DNA of 64,000 nucleotides from Euclidia mi (Eukaryota > Arthropoda > Insecta > Lepidoptera > Erebidae): NCBI GenBank assembly GCA_944739405.2, contig OX123182.2, positions 97,456,051 to 97,520,050 of the forward strand. Reading direction: 5' to 3'. The notes beneath the pieces were generated by a model that was not told the DNA's origin, ran no database searches, and saw nothing but the letters and a program-made list of their open reading frames with translations. Position 1 is the first letter of the stretch; every line of letters begins with the position of its first letter. Position numbers and translations under genes: made by a program. Positions 22,844 to 33,398 of this stretch are shown here, piece after piece.

Positions 22844-23277
22844 CTGAAATATTAAAAAAATATTTAGATTCTAAATATACCGAAGATCAACATCCTATAG
22901 ATATATTTTTTAAATCAATGGCTGCTACAGTAAAATCATTACCGAAAAAGTTGCAACTTCAAGTGAAAAGAGATGTATTGCTTATTGTTAATAAGGCAGA
23001 AATCGAATATTCAGAAATTTTAGATGTACCACAGTATATTGAAGCTCCAAAATCTATTCTTAAACCATCCACATCAAAGCAAAATTCTCCTGTGAATCAA
23101 TCAAACTATACATCTATTTATGAACCATCCACATCAAAACAAAAACCTCCTGTGAATCAATCAAACTACACCATGGACGATTTTTCTTATTACACACCCC
23201 GAGCAACATCCGTAGATAACGAGGACGGCGTACATTCAACATTGACATATACACCGACATCCATACCTAGTACCTAG
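22844..23277 (+). CDS. BESS-motif protein, candidate terminal exon
   Basis: The open frame runs from upstream of 22753 to a TAG at 23275-23277. A plausible acceptor (CACAACCACAG at 22833-22843) would make 22844 the exon start. Residues numbered from 22753: a BESS motif at about 48-84 (DIFFKSMAATVKSLPKKLQL then a basic, aliphatic helix), and then a duplicated 20-residue Ser/Thr-Pro-Lys-rich unit (104-123 and 124-143). BESS motifs mediate protein contacts in insect MADF-BESS DNA-binding proteins, and related proteins also occur in some DNA transposons. No MADF domain is visible upstream. A polyadenylation-like AATAAA lies near 23529. It could be a real last exon or a relic. Confidence 0.5.
23063..23182 (+). 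repeat. in-frame tandem duplication, period 60 bp
   Basis: Two 60-bp units (23063-23122 and 23123-23182) encode the 20-residue repeat PSTSKQ-x-x-PVNQSNYT of the BESS frame. Differences are few and the frame is kept. Confidence 0.9.
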
Positions 23278-24079
23278 ATGACAAGATGAAAATATTGAAA
23301 CCAGTGATTATGAAAATTTGTAATTTTCTTAAACATAATATTACCTGCGACGAATCTAATGTGATTAAAAATGAAGATATGACTCCAATGGCAACAACAA
23401 TCGCACCACGACGACAGTCTTATGACCGGTGCAGCATGAAATATAGATTCACACGAAACAATTATGCAGTCTGCGATCTGAAGTCACCATTCGAATTATA
23501 CCTATACGAGTATATGTGAATTCAAAAATAATAAATATGATTAAACTTATTAAAGTATTGTTTATTACTCACCTCAAGCACACAAACAATCTTTCTTCAA
23601 CAGGTATAGGTGGGCAAAAACTTGATTGTTTTTTCTCCATGAAAGGTCAAAGCAAATGAACCAGACTTTCAAAATTTTCATAACTCATTCTATAGAAGTC
23701 ATAAAGTTTTCGAACGTCATAACGCAAATCATTGAATACATTGTTGAATTCACCGGACGTATATATCGTTGCTTCCAAAGGCTGTACACCCAAAATCTTC
23801 TCCTTGATTGATTAGATTTCTCTTCTTCTTCAGCAAGAGCTGCTATGAGCACTAGATCCCAATCCACCATATTAAATACAACTCGGGCAACTAGCTTGTA
23901 ACAACTCTGAGACTGTTTTGAAGAGAAATAGGATATTGAGACGCTTCGGTGAGCTTGAGGACGGTGCGGCATGCTTAAGGACGCCTCGTCATCCTTAAGA
24001 ACGTTGCAGCATGCCGAGGCATAGTTTCCGACTGTGTGCGCTTGCATGTAGGGATGCCGAAGGACCCCTTTCCTTGCCG
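23278..24079. other. probable 3' UTR, then unassigned sequence
   Basis: A short frame at 23286-23519 directly follows the BESS stop, without recognised domains. From about 23940 the DNA becomes GC-richer and may already belong to the LINE fragment that follows. Confidence 0.4.
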
Positions 24080-24480
24080 ATGCCGATAATGGGCGCCGGG
24101 CCATAGTGGTGATAGACCGATTAGAGCGCCTTGCAATGATCACCGACGTCACCATACCCCATGACGAGAATCTCGTGAAATCCGAAAAGGATAAACAAAT
24201 TAAGTATTTGGAACTGGCTCACGAGATTGTCGACATGTGGGATGTTGACTCGGCGATCATTTTACCGATAGTCGTGACCGTAAATGGTCTTATTGCCAAG
24301 AGCCTCCACCACCATCTCAACAGGCTCTCGTTAGACGCCTGGATCAAGTCCTCTTTACAGAAGGCAGTATTGCTGGACACGACACGCATCGTACGGAGGT
24401 TCCTTTCTCTGGAGCCCTAACCACCGGTAGCTTGGTCCCTGTGCCCGATGCCGGTGGGTCTCCGTGGTCCTATTTTATAT
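24080..24480 (+). mobile_element. LINE C-terminal fragment with 3' UTR
   Basis: 24106-24420 encodes RLERLAMITDVTIPHDENLV, then KYLELAHEIVDMWDVDSAII and VTVNGLIAKSLHHHLNRLSL, ending LSLEP. This is the C-terminal segment that follows the RT in a widespread lepidopteran LINE family. The downstream 'ccaccggtagcttggtccc' is a typical 3' UTR start. It is 5'-truncated and not a host gene. It lies tail to tail with the next LINE. Confidence 0.65.
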
Positions 24481-24489
24481 ATTTAATTT

Positions 24490-26640
24490 ATTTATAATAA
24501 TAATAATATTCATTTATTTCAGACTTGGGTCCATAGTAATTAGACAAAATTAAAAATATTAGTAATTAAGATTAAGATTGACAGGCAGCACATTAAGTTA
24601 GTATTACTTCAGTGTATAAAATTAAATTACATTCATCACAATAAAATTAATTAAAATTATTATTCACATGTCAGCATTTACACAAGTTAGTATTTTTATC
24701 CATTTTATGTCAATATTATTAAACATATTACCAGTCAGATTTAAAATAACATTATTTTTACATTGCCACAATCTCGTCCTCATGGACATAATGCGCTTTC
24801 TCATTATGGCATGAAAGCCATCAATTCTTGCGTCGGTGAACATACCAGACGCACTGCAGCTCCGTGGTAGCTTCATGATTTGTCGAAAGGCATTGTTATA
24901 TTGTACTCTGACGGTATTGAGTGAACGTTTGGTGTGTTCAACCCATAAACTACAAGTATAAAAGGATTGGCAGTAGGCATGAAACAGCGTTTTCTTGACC
25001 TCAGCAGTACACTTGCTAAACCTACGACTTATCATATTCGTCTTTATTACAAGGGAACGTCGCTCTCTATCAATATCTAGGTCATCTCTGATATCAGATG
25101 TTACATAATGTCCAAGATAAACAAATGTGTCAACGACATTTAGAGCAGTACCGTTCAGATATAGCACAGGAACGTGGCTTGGGCCTTTGCCACCTTTAAA
25201 TACAAGTAATTTGCTTTTATTTGCGTTATATACCAAACCATGTTCACATGCATATCCTTCGCATATAGACATAAGCGTTCTCATTCCTTTTATAGTTGGT
25301 GACAAGAGAACCATGTCATCGGCATAGCTAATATTATTTAAACATAAGTCTCCTACATGAGCACCAATACCGGTTCTCCCGAGTTCCACTATAAGGTCAT
25401 TTATGTAAAAGTTAAACAATATAGATGACGTAATCCTACCCTGTCTAACTCCACATTTGAGTTTATAGGTATCAGAAGTCTAAGTGCCCCATTTTACTAC
25501 GTTAGTTTGATTGTCATACCAGTATTTCAAAATGTTAATCACCTCAGGGGGTACGTCAGTTTTCATTATCTTTGTCCAAAGTTTTCCATAATCAACGCGG
25601 TCGAAGGCCTTGCTGAGGTCAAGAAAACAGGCATATAATGAAGTTTTACGTCCTATATATCGATATACACATCGTTTTAAAGTGGAAATAGCCATGTCAG
25701 TGGAAAGTCCCGGTTGAAAACCAAACTGCTTGTCATCTATTATCAGATTATTATTTAAGTATGGTAGTAACAAAGTTTTAAATAATTTAGATATTACAGT
25801 AGCCAGTGAAATTGGCCTGTAATTTGAAATAACTGTACTGTCAGCTGTTTTACTTTTAATTATTGGCACCACCATCGTTTTTAACATATTAATAGGTAGG
25901 TAATTTGCTTTAAGATATGTGTTGAAAAGAGAGGCAAGAACGTTATGTAACAAGGGCCCAGCGTGAATTAGATGTTCTACAGACAAACCATCGTGACCTG
26001 GCGACTTACCCTGTTTCAAGGACTTTATAGCTTTTTCTATATCACTAGGTTCATAGAGTATGTTCGTCGTGTCAAGATGGTCCGGTGTAACTACTTGCTG
26101 CGGTAAAAGCGGTTCTACTCTGAAGTGGTCTGCAAAGAGACCAGCAACTAACCTATGATCTCGAGCGTTCCCAACTCGATCTGGTAATTTTGCACGATAC
26201 GACATGCTACTGGTAGCCTTCCAGAACTTCTTAAAGTTTTTATGTTTGTGAACATTCGCCAGGTTGTCATATTTCAACTGTTCCTCGTGCCTTTGACACC
26301 ACCTCAGAGCACACTTAAATTTCTTACGTGATTCGCGCATATCTGCACAGATGTCACCAGTGGCTGGCTTACCTTGTGAAGTCCAGGTAAGAAACTTGTC
26401 ACGCGCAACACCATGCAGCTGCTTGACATTATCGTTCCAGCCCACTTGACTTTTGCAAACTGTATGTTGATGCACGCGACAACACCTGAACAACGGTATC
26501 ATAAATATCATTAATTAATGATTTATAATCATTATAATTTTCACACAATTGAAGTCTATTCTCCAACATCTGTTGACACCTGTACAAGTTGTTTCTTAGT
26601 GTAATATTTACTAAGTATGTAAAATATGACTGTGAGAAGA
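24490..26640 (-). mobile_element. 5'-truncated non-LTR retrotransposon (LINE)
   Basis: It contains an RT frame (24664-26511) and a 3' UTR ending 'gtctgaaataaatgaat' followed by an ATT/ATA tail (24497-24510). Coding sequence in another frame continues upstream to about 26600 (reading RCQQMLENRLQLCENYNDY), so at least one frameshift lies near 26480-26500. No endonuclease domain remains. A SINE lies against its 5' side. Confidence 0.8.
24664..26511 (-). pseudogene. LINE reverse transcriptase ORF with one in-frame stop
   Basis: From 26511 the frame encodes an RT: SPGHDGLSVEHL, SNYRPISLATVISKLFKTLL, FGFQPGLSTD, then CFLDLSKAFDRVDY with the first catalytic Asp. A TAG at 25480-25482 interrupts, but the same frame continues (CGVRQGRITS, FNFYINDLIVELG) to the active site ISYADDMVLLSP and a C-terminal region ending CVNADM. 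RT copies the element RNA at the nicked target. The family is of jockey/CR1-like organisation, but the clade is not certain. Apart from this stop, the RT part is well preserved. Confidence 0.85.
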
Positions 26641-26649
26641 ATATTTAAT

Positions 26650-26911
26650 AAACGGCTTAGTAAAAATATTCTACCACATTCACACAACACCATCTAGTAA
26701 GCAGAGCTTGTACTATGGGTACTATATAATAGATAAACATACATATATACTTTTTTATAAATATATACATATTATACATAGAAGCACCCAGACCAAGACA
26801 AAGATCCACGTTCATGCACACAAATTTCTGACTTGAGCGGGAATCAAACCCGCGACCTTCGGCGTAGCAGTCGCTTAGTCGCTTACACTCCCGCTGTGCC
26901 AACCGGTCGTA
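26650..26911 (-). mobile_element. tRNA-derived SINE
   Basis: On the minus strand the head starts 'cgaccggttggcacagcg' with an A-box-like TGGCACAGCGG and a B box GGTTTGATTCC (26840-26850 on plus). The body ends near 'atggtgttgtgtgaatgtgg'. It abuts the MITE at 26912. It is not a tRNA gene: the cloverleaf is incomplete and the unit runs about 180 bp past the head. Confidence 0.75.
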
Positions 26912-27502
26912 AATAACGCGGGTGTAACCGCGGGCTCACCGAGTATCTGTACAAAATGAAACAACTACATCTATAACAACAATATTTACACACACAGAAG
27001 TCAATAACATATCAGAAACATGAAACACCTGTATATACAAAGAAGTGGAGAAGTATGGTGTGTAGTTTATCAACAATATAGTTATATACATTTGCGTTTT
27101 TCAATTTTTAATGAAGAACGCACTAAGCAAACAGACACATTTTACGGTACAACTTATTTTCTGTCATTTTAATGCCACGTTCAATAATATTCTGTTTGGA
27201 CTCATTTAAATTGAAAATGTCATGGTGAGTCTTTTAATTTTTCACAAAAATAATTTTAATACTGCATATATGACGTAGAGAATGTACAAATAATTATAAT
27301 GATATACAAATTTCAGATCATTTTACATTTGTATTAATTAAATAACATAGAAAAAAAATTGCTTTATTTTTGTTTAACACTGATTATCATATCATAAAAT
27401 TATAACGGTAATTACAACCGGAGTGTTGAAATAATTTTTAATTAACAAGTTCTAAGACATAAAATTGCCACAATTGTTATCCGCGGTTACACCAGTGTTA
27501 TT
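26912..27502. mobile_element. MITE-like element with 22-bp inverted ends
   Basis: The end 26912-26933 and the reverse complement of 27481-27502 match at 20 of 22 positions (AATAAC-x-C-x-GGTGTAACCGCGG). The 591-bp interior is AT-rich and noncoding. No target duplication was defined. Confidence 0.65.
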
Positions 27503-29669
27503 TTCATTTTTCGCCAACCACTCCGTATAAGGTAGGTATCCGTTTTTGCATATTTTTATTATTTTGGACCGGATCTCCAACTTTGTCTGAGATAAATAGA
27601 AATTATAATTTCATAGACTACCCCAGGCAAACAAAAGGATAGGCAGGCAAAAAAATTAAGTTATGGCTTCGTATCTCGGGCCATTTATATTCGCACTGTC
27701 GGTACAGACTACACTTATTGATTTTTATTATATATTTTATTTTCTAATACACTTATATATTTTTTTATAATATAAGTATTTATGTAAGTATGTATATTTA
27801 ATTCAATAATTAGTAATAATTTTTAATTCAATAATTAGTAAGTTTTCGTAACCTACATCACATAATACACCTACTTCATAATATCTCTCTGTACCACTCT
27901 AAGGTAGACTGGTAGATAATGCCCATGGCATTAAGTCCGCCTTTATACTTTGTGTATATGAAGAATAACATAAAATAAAAAATAAAATAATAGCGTAAAC
28001 CTACTCAACTGATGTCATGTGCCACTGCGGCATTACGTACACTCATCGATGGCTGTATTCTATGTGGTTGATAATAATCTGTGTTCAGTTTTTTCAATTT
28101 TATGTTTTTCGTTTCACGAACATTCATGGTGGTGGATTTGATTAATAATGAATATTATTAAACTCTCTGGGGCAGCCGTTACCTTATCATGAGACGAACG
28201 CAATCTCGGAGGGCAGAGTAACAGCTTTCAAACAACACTTTCATCTCGTAATATAAACAAAAAATATATAACAGGATGAATACAATGTCTACAAACCGCA
28301 GGGCAGCTTTGTGGCGGGCTGAATGTGTGTGGTGACACTGCGGTCTTAAATCCTTCAGAGAGTTGGTCAGGGCCTCGTCTCCGGCTTGCCTTTATTAGCT
28401 GGTTGGAGTTGATACCCCAATTTTAGCTTAGTTTTAATCAATAGAGCCCAGACTTCTTCTTTTTGTTATTTTGCAACCGCAGTATTGTTTTCTGTCCTGG
28501 AACATTCGATAAAGAGCTCTTAAATAAACTCACGTAATGTATACAAATTTTGAAAGTCTAGAATCATTTACGATTCATTAGTCAAGTTAAATCTAGAAGG
28601 CCTCATAAAATTCTTCCACATCGCTGTTGGGATTGTGCCCAGAAGCTGGCAGCACTGCCACATTAGATCCTTATGGTAATTTTTGTGGGAATTTTTCGCC
28701 AACACTGGCCACACAAGTCACTTTGCTTGATATTTATTTGGACCATATAATTTTGTTGGGTTTACGCGAATGTTATACATTGAAATTAAACTATAGTTTA
28801 CACCAATACTTGAACAATGTTCGCGTACTTTGAGATAACCTTAAATACATTCAAGAAAAAGACCAATTGATATTGGTACTTTTCTTGAATGTATTCCTAG
28901 TAGTTATCCTCAGCCTGCCGTGACCACGACTTCTCAAAATAAATCGAAACGTCGGATAGTAATAAATAAAATATGTAGTTAGATCATTTGGTTTATCATA
29001 TATGTAATCTCAGTCTAATATATATACCAGTATATCTCGATAAAATCCGTAAATTGTAGCTTAATTTCAATATTTGGTCCATATTTAGTAGTTATTATTT
29101 TATTACTTAAAAAAAAATCAAATCTCACGTGTAAATATAATAGATGGTCAGATAGTATCATATCACAAGTATATTAAATAAACTGTAAAAAATGAACAAA
29201 AATATCAGCAGCTTTAAAATATTAAATTGCAAAGCACTTATAATAATCCCACGTCGCTAGAAAGATGAGATGACGCAAGGGTCTTCGTTATTCTATAGGG
29301 ATGTTACTACTTACATCAAAGGTTTTAAGGTGGGCTAGAATGGGTACGACAAGATATATAATAATAATTATATGTCATCGTTAACAAACATTGTTGACCT
29401 ATGTGAGCTGTGCTGCAATTATTAGGAATATTCAGTTTAAATTGCTTAATTGAGTTATGTATTTTAAGCCGCACAAGAAAATTTGAATATTTGCGTATGA
29501 TTCAGTAAGAGCATAAGCAGGAGTGGCCATATTTCAATCCAGCAAGGTCTCTTTCTGTATTGGAACAATTTGAAATGTCATCTAAATATTAAGAATATGT
29601 TTAAGACAAATTCACTTACTAAATATTTTGTTATAGCTTGTTGTCATTATTTATTAGTAATAATTTTAT
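27503..29669. other. noncoding, with an imperfect palindrome
   Basis: It includes the hairpin at 28844-28895. The open frame at 28627-28833 has no recognised domain. Confidence 0.5.
28844..28895. repeat. near-perfect palindrome, 24-bp arms, 4-base loop
   Basis: Arms 28844-28867 and 28872-28895 pair except at two adjacent positions, with loop TGAT. Confidence 0.9.
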
Positions 29670-29683
29670 TATGTAATTTTATT

Positions 29684-29949
29684 GACTGCCTCGTTGCTCT
29701 CGCGGCATAAATGTGCGCGTGGGATTGGGAGGTCTCGGGTTCGATTCCCGGGTCGGGCAAAGTATTATTGAGCTTTTTCGTTAGGAAATTCTCAGTAGCA
29801 GCACGGAGTCTGGTAATGTGCCCGGTACACCAATAGGCTCAACCCCTTTTATGTGGTACTAAAATAAATCTGGCAAAAAGTGGGTGTAGCAATATTATAT
29901 ACCTTTGCCTACCTCTTCGGGGATAGAGGCGTGAGACCATGTAAGTATG
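29684..29949 (+). mobile_element. tRNA-derived SINE with 14-bp target duplication
   Basis: Flanked by TATGTAATTTTATT at 29670-29683 and 29950-29963. The B box GGTTCGATTCC is at 29738-29748. The body shares 'agcagcacggagtctggt' and the 3' end with the copies at 821 and 31428. The exact duplication shows that this is a full-length insertion. Confidence 0.92.
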
Positions 29950-29963
29950 TATGTAATTTTATT

Positions 29964-31427
29964 ATCAAATTGCCCGTACCATTTTAGTCACCGAAGAATT
30001 AAAATTAAGGTCACCCATTCGACAGCAAGTGCATTCTAATATTAAATCTATACATAAAAAATATGAATATAAATGAAATAAAAAATATAACTGAAACTTT
30101 CGTGCTGTCCGATAAACTCAAAAATTAATAAACTTATTTTTGTGATTCCTGGGGAAGGTTTAGATGTAAACACGCGGAGGTGCTGTGGGCATAATAAATA
30201 AAGTCGTCATCTCGTTTCTAGATTATCTAAAATTTATCTTTAATACTTGTTCACGTTTCGCCATCGTAATATTTTTTTTCTCAAATGCCAGTGTTTTGGC
30301 TTTAGAAAGGTGTGCAGCAGTTAGCTCACTCGATCGATTCGAGGATATTGTAACGTTATTTCGATAATTTTTACCCAAGATAAATTTAGCGATAATAAGT
30401 CCATGTGGAGAGCCTTGCGGGAGGCCAATGTTCAGCAGTGGACGTCTTTAACAATCATTTATTACGCAAACTAAAAAATATATTGTATACGAGCAACGGC
30501 TTTCTGATTTTTTTTAACAATGTGGAGGTAAGACCTTCGTGTTTTTTTAATGATGATTTATATTATTTAATTAGGCAAATGTGACAACTTATCGATGATA
30601 CTTCCTTTATCTCTACGACTCCAAAAAGTCGATTAGTTTAAATATTTAATGCATTTTTGAAATAAATTTAAGCAATACTTGATTTTATCTGTTTTATGTG
30701 TGGTTTTGGTATTATATACCTGATGCATTATATTTATTTTATCGACAGAAATATTGATACTGCTAAAAAGATTTTGTTCTTTGAACACAGAGTTTATACT
30801 AAAAGAAGTGATTCTAAGGCTTACATGAAATATAATTCATCTTTAATAAATTTTGATTCATTCGCTTCGTTCTCATAGACCTACATCTATCAGGATAAAT
30901 TTCAAAATAAGTTCATTCTCTTAACGACCTACTTTCCTTCTTGATTTTTATAATTTAACGACGTGATTCGACCGTGAACTATCATATTAGCTGGGTTATA
31001 CTTGATTAGCTCCTAGATAAAATATAGTTAACTAGTAATTATTCTCTTATCATTTTAGTCAATGCCGAGCCACAATTATGACTTGGCATTGGTAGTACAC
31101 CTTGACTGATTCACAAATTGTTATTTCAAAGTTTGAGCATTTAATACTCAATACTCAATGTTTTATTGCACTCCTTAAGTTACATAAGGTGTTACAATAT
31201 GACAATATAAGATACATTATGGACCCTGTAAGGCACGGCAACATATAATAATGTAGAAGAGAGGAGGATGCTATTTTTCTACTTTATTATAAAAAAACCT
31301 ATTTAAATTTATTATTCCACTGTTTTATCAATTACTTTTAGAATATTAATTCTGTTTATTTACTATCAATATATTATTATTTTATTATTACTCATAAATT
31401 TTGGATTGACTCAAAAATTGAATGAAA
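29964..31427. other. noncoding, with a SINE 3' scrap
   Basis: About 30390-30445 ('gtccatgtggagagccttgc' through 'agcagtggacgtcttt') resembles a SINE 3' end. Other short frames (30185-30367 and 30696-30878) are unassigned. Confidence 0.5.
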
Positions 31428-31593
31428 ATACTGGGTTTTCCGAATTCTCAGTAGCAGCACGGAGTCTGGTGGTGTGCCCGATACCGGTAATGGGCTCGCC
31501 CCCTATAACGCGGGACCTAAAAACTTCATGGCGAAATGTGGGTGTTATATTACACCTCCGCCTAACCCTTCGGGGATACTGGCGTGAGTCTTG
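31428..31593 (+). mobile_element. 5'-truncated SINE copy
   Basis: It matches the body of the 821 and 29684 SINEs from 'actgggttttccgaattctc' to 'ggcgtgagtctt' but lacks the tRNA-like head. Confidence 0.8.
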
Positions 31594-32463
31594 AAAAATA
31601 ATTAAAAAATTAATGCAATGACATACAAATATACTTCGGTGTCAACGCTTTTTTTTTAATATTTACTAGAGCGTGAAAAAATTGTCAGCTTTGTTTTGCG
31701 TCCTGAATTCAATAAAAACATAAAAAGGTAAACAATGACGTTATTAATCAGTAATGCAGTATGACTATTATGGGTGTTTTTACACCTGGGAGACAAGTGT
31801 GTTGCAAAAACTGCGCATGCGAACGATTGCTCATCCTGCGCCTTCAAGGGCAACCGACAACTTAGTAGGATACACAAAAGCACTGTGACAAAAATTCAAG
31901 AGTGTCGCGGCTAAAAACCAAATAGACCTGGATGTTTTTAAACCCCTATAGCCTTCAAGGGTTAAACATAATAATAAAGAAATTGGGGTACCTTGGACTT
32001 AGCTCAATTTATGTCTAGAGATCGCCATCGAGAATTGGCTACTTTTTTACATAATGTTTTTGTTGGGATCACTTACTACAGCAAGTCATTAAATTGAGAC
32101 ATTACTATTATCTCTTGTATTTTTCAATATATCTGTTCGATAATCATCAGGCAGAAGTAACAGGAAATTACGAAAATTGAAAGAAAATTAAGTATGTTAA
32201 TTTAATCCCTTATCATCATTTGTTGAAAAATAACATTAGCCAGTCGTAATTTATTGTGATTCTAGAAAATACTTGGAACAACTGCCGAGAAAAAATGGAA
32301 TATTATTTTAAACTGTAGGTGGTTAAAATTAAATTCTATTGAATATCCGTATAGTATTTCCCACCGTTAAAAAATACACAATGATATCAAAATATACCAG
32401 ATAAAGTTAAAACATTTAGCATCGTCTAAAACTCTAAAGGCTAGAATTGATAGCACTATTATT
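31594..32463. other. noncoding, nothing recognised
   Basis: The open frame at 31656-31883 has no recognisable features. Confidence 0.45.
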
Positions 32464-32488
32464 CTAATAAAAGCTTTTGCCTATTCTC

Positions 32489-32860
32489 TTTCTCCTAGCT
32501 TTATCCCAGTTTCAACCGGGGTCCGCTTTCTAGTCTAACCGGATTTGACTGAATATTAGCTTTTCCACGGAGCGACTGCCTGTCTGACCTCCGCAACCCA
32601 AAGGGATAGCGATATTCCATGCTTAAGACTAGTGTCAGTTCATTCAGAGATAGGTGCTGACTCCCTATAACGACTGTCAAAGATCTTCATGACAACCAGG
32701 ACCGACGGCTTAACGTGCTCTCCGAGGCACGGGGCAAGCAATAATTAGTAATTCAATACGCACATAACTCCGAAAAGTCAGTGGTGCGCGCCTAGGATTC
32801 GAACCCGATACCCTCTGCATGGAAGTCTGTTGGTATCTCCATTACTTAGGCTATCGCTGC
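32489..32860 (-). mobile_element. full-length tRNA-derived SINE with 25-bp target duplication
   Basis: The flanks 32464-32488 and 32861-32885 are an identical 25-bp direct repeat. On the minus strand the head starts 'gcagcgatagcctaagtaat' with a B box GGTTCGAATCC (32795-32805 on plus), and the 372-bp unit ends 'gggataaagctaggagaaa'. Its head resembles that of the SINE at 19500 ('gacttttcggagttatgtgc'), but the body differs and is closer to 52551-52986. The intact long duplication suggests a recent insertion. Confidence 0.93.
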
Positions 32861-32966
32861 CTAATAAAAGCTTTTGCCTATTCTCACGTTATAATATATT
32901 TAATTTTATCTGGAATATTCAAAGTGTATTTACAGTAAAGTGCTAAATATTGTATTACAATAAAAT

Positions 32967-33144
32967 TTATGCCGATCAACGGACGAGGCTCTGGCAAACA
33001 AAATGTCCCAGTAAGCGGCAATAGACTCGCCACCTATTACGTGGGATCAAAACACTGGCGAAAAGTGGGCGTTTAATATGCCTCTGGCTACCCCTTCGGG
33101 GAAACAGGCGTGAGTCTATGTTTCTATGTATGTATGTATGTATG
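32967..33144 (+). mobile_element. retroposon fragment with TATG tail
   Basis: Flanked by the 11-bp duplication TACAATAAAAT (32956-32966 and 33145-33155). It runs from 'gccgatcaacggacgaggc' to 'aaacaggcgtgagtctatg' and a TATG repeat. It is the same family as 36760-36990 but 5'-truncated. Confidence 0.88.
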
Positions 33145-33308
33145 TACAATAAAATATAGTTACATCTACACAACAGGCGGAGGTACCAAAATACCTATGT
33201 TGATTTTTCTTTGCGTAGATTTGTCTTTTTGATAAACACGGCCAACCTTCACCTGAAATGCACGATTACGATACGATTCGTCCCCACGTGCTCGATTCCC
33301 ACGAGCTC

Positions 33309-33398
33309 TTAAACTCTTGCATGCCGGAATGCTAGACACTATTAAAAAGCTATTGTGTCTCGCGTGTCTCTCTCGCGTTCCGGCATACAAGAGGTTAA
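33309..33398. repeat. foldback with 21-bp inverted ends
   Basis: 33309-33329 and the reverse complement of 33378-33398 match at 19 of 21 positions (TTAA-x-CTCTTG-x-ATGCCGGAA). The 48-base interior includes TCTCGCG repeats. It may be a tiny MITE. Confidence 0.7.

Noticed and set aside
23685..24155. 156-residue minus frame
   Set aside because: It overlaps the start of the plus-strand LINE fragment and has no recognisable motif.
26824..26911. Possible tRNA gene (minus)
   Set aside because: A and B boxes are present, but no full cloverleaf is, and the unit continues as a SINE body.
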